From an uncultured Atopobium sp. (GTDB lineage Bacteria > Actinomycetota > Coriobacteriia > Coriobacteriales > Atopobiaceae): DNA of 12,543 nt. Where the stretch lies: assembly GCA_916720465.1 (NCBI GenBank), contig CAKARF010000022.1:1-12543 (forward strand), read 5' to 3'. This document shows, piece after piece, positions 12,105 through 12,543 of the stretch. Every line of letters begins with the position of its first letter. Position 1 is the first letter of the stretch. Made by a program: the position numbers and the translations under genes. A model generated the notes under the pieces. It saw nothing but the letters and a program-made list of their open reading frames with translations, was not told where the DNA came from and did not search any database.

Positions 12105-12543
12105 ATGCCATTGTCTCATCAGATTCAGGGTGCTTCAACAGGCCTTGGATCTAACAATAATAAGCATACGGGCGGCCGTAGTTTTATTATTCTTTCGCTG
12201 CTTTCAATTGTGTTATTGACGGTCAGCGCTCGTATGGGTACAGAAGGACCGCTCGAAATGGTTCGAGGTGGATTCTCTACTATTACCATGCCTTTTAGAA
12301 TGGCGGGTTCTGCTATTGCCATGCCTTTCCAGGGCATTGGTAACATTTTTAGTAACTTAACAGCAGACCAGCAAACGCTTTCTGACCTCAAGGCAGAAAA
12401 CGAGCAGCTGCGCTCAAGAAATGCAGAGCTAGAAGAGACAAATCAGTCCACGCAGCGTCTGCAGGGTCTTCTCGACCTCAAAAATACCTATAACCTGCAG
12501 TCCACAGGTGCTCGTGTTATCTCTGGTTCTACTGACTCGTTCA
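12105..12543 (+). CDS. mreC: Rod-shape-determining protein MreC (partial, C-terminus beyond right edge)
   Basis: A bitopic membrane protein that links MreB filaments to wall synthases outside the membrane. The 146 visible residues show a short polar Asn-rich cytoplasmic leader (1-25), one TM helix (about 26-43), a linker with hydrophobic segments (about 50-85), a coiled coil (about 87-125, TLSDLKAENEQLRSRNAELE) and the start of the beta domain (LQGLLDLKNTYNLQSTGARVI). This order, and the place right after mreB, identify MreC. The ATG lies 2 nt after the mreB stop and lacks a strong RBS, so translation is probably coupled. mreD, rodA and a transpeptidase gene would be expected beyond the edge. 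Confidence 0.92.
   Translation, partial: MPLSHQIQGASTGLGSNNNKHTGGRSFIILSLLSIVLLTVSARMGTEGPLEMVRGGFSTITMPFRMAGSAIAMPFQGIGNIFSNLTADQQTLSDLKAENEQLRSRNAELEETNQSTQRLQGLLDLKNTYNLQSTGARVISGSTDSF

Noticed and set aside
1..12543. CRISPR arrays, insertion sequences, phage, toxin-antitoxin or defence genes
   Set aside because: No regularly spaced repeats, transposase or integrase motifs, terminal inverted repeats or defence-type domains were found; essentially all sequence is taken up by core metabolic, transport and cell-shape genes.

Overview
The window looks like chromosomal DNA from a moderate-GC Gram-positive bacterium of the Coriobacteriia (Atopobium/Lancefieldella/Olsenella-like). This placement rests on three things: AroA and AroC carry signature variants I associate with clostridia and coriobacteria, mreB and mreC are present in an actinobacterial-type setting, and Shine-Dalgarno sites are strong GGAGG types with some GTG starts. 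It is inference; no rRNA or database search supports it. Almost all of the sequence is coding, and no gene-free stretch exceeds about 140 bp. I see no insertion sequence, phage gene or CRISPR array.

Positions 1-5048 are a shikimate/chorismate locus. On the minus strand, aroA, aroC, a small AroQ-fold chorismate mutase and aroE (cut by the left window edge) are packed with abutting or overlapping ends, so they should form one translationally coupled operon. aroB is also on the minus strand but is separated from aroA by a plus-strand pyruvate aldolase of the KDPG/KDPGal family, which is divergent from aroA and overlaps the end of aroB by 4 bp. AroB, AroE, AroA and AroC supply steps 2, 4, 6 and 7 of the path to chorismate, and the mutase opens the Phe/Tyr branch. 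No DAHP synthase, dehydroquinase or shikimate kinase is visible here. The aldolase's position inside this cluster is the most thought-provoking feature of the window.

Positions 5049-8876 start with back-to-back promoters for aroB and a tRNA-Arg(CCG) gene. Only 40 nt after the tRNA comes a 10-TM P-type cation ATPase resembling the CtpE group, then after 33 nt an unrecognised single-pass membrane protein with two N-terminal zinc ribbons and an outside helical domain. The last two look like an operon, possibly ended by a weak hairpin overlapping the stop codon.

Positions 8877-12543 carry a cell-shape segment: a cytosolic cyclophilin, a TPR protein anchored by one membrane helix with a Ser/Thr/Asn/Gly-rich outside tail, then mreB and the start of mreC (cut by the right edge). 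The order suggests that the unrecognised TPR protein is expressed with, and may work with, the MreBCD wall-elongation machinery.
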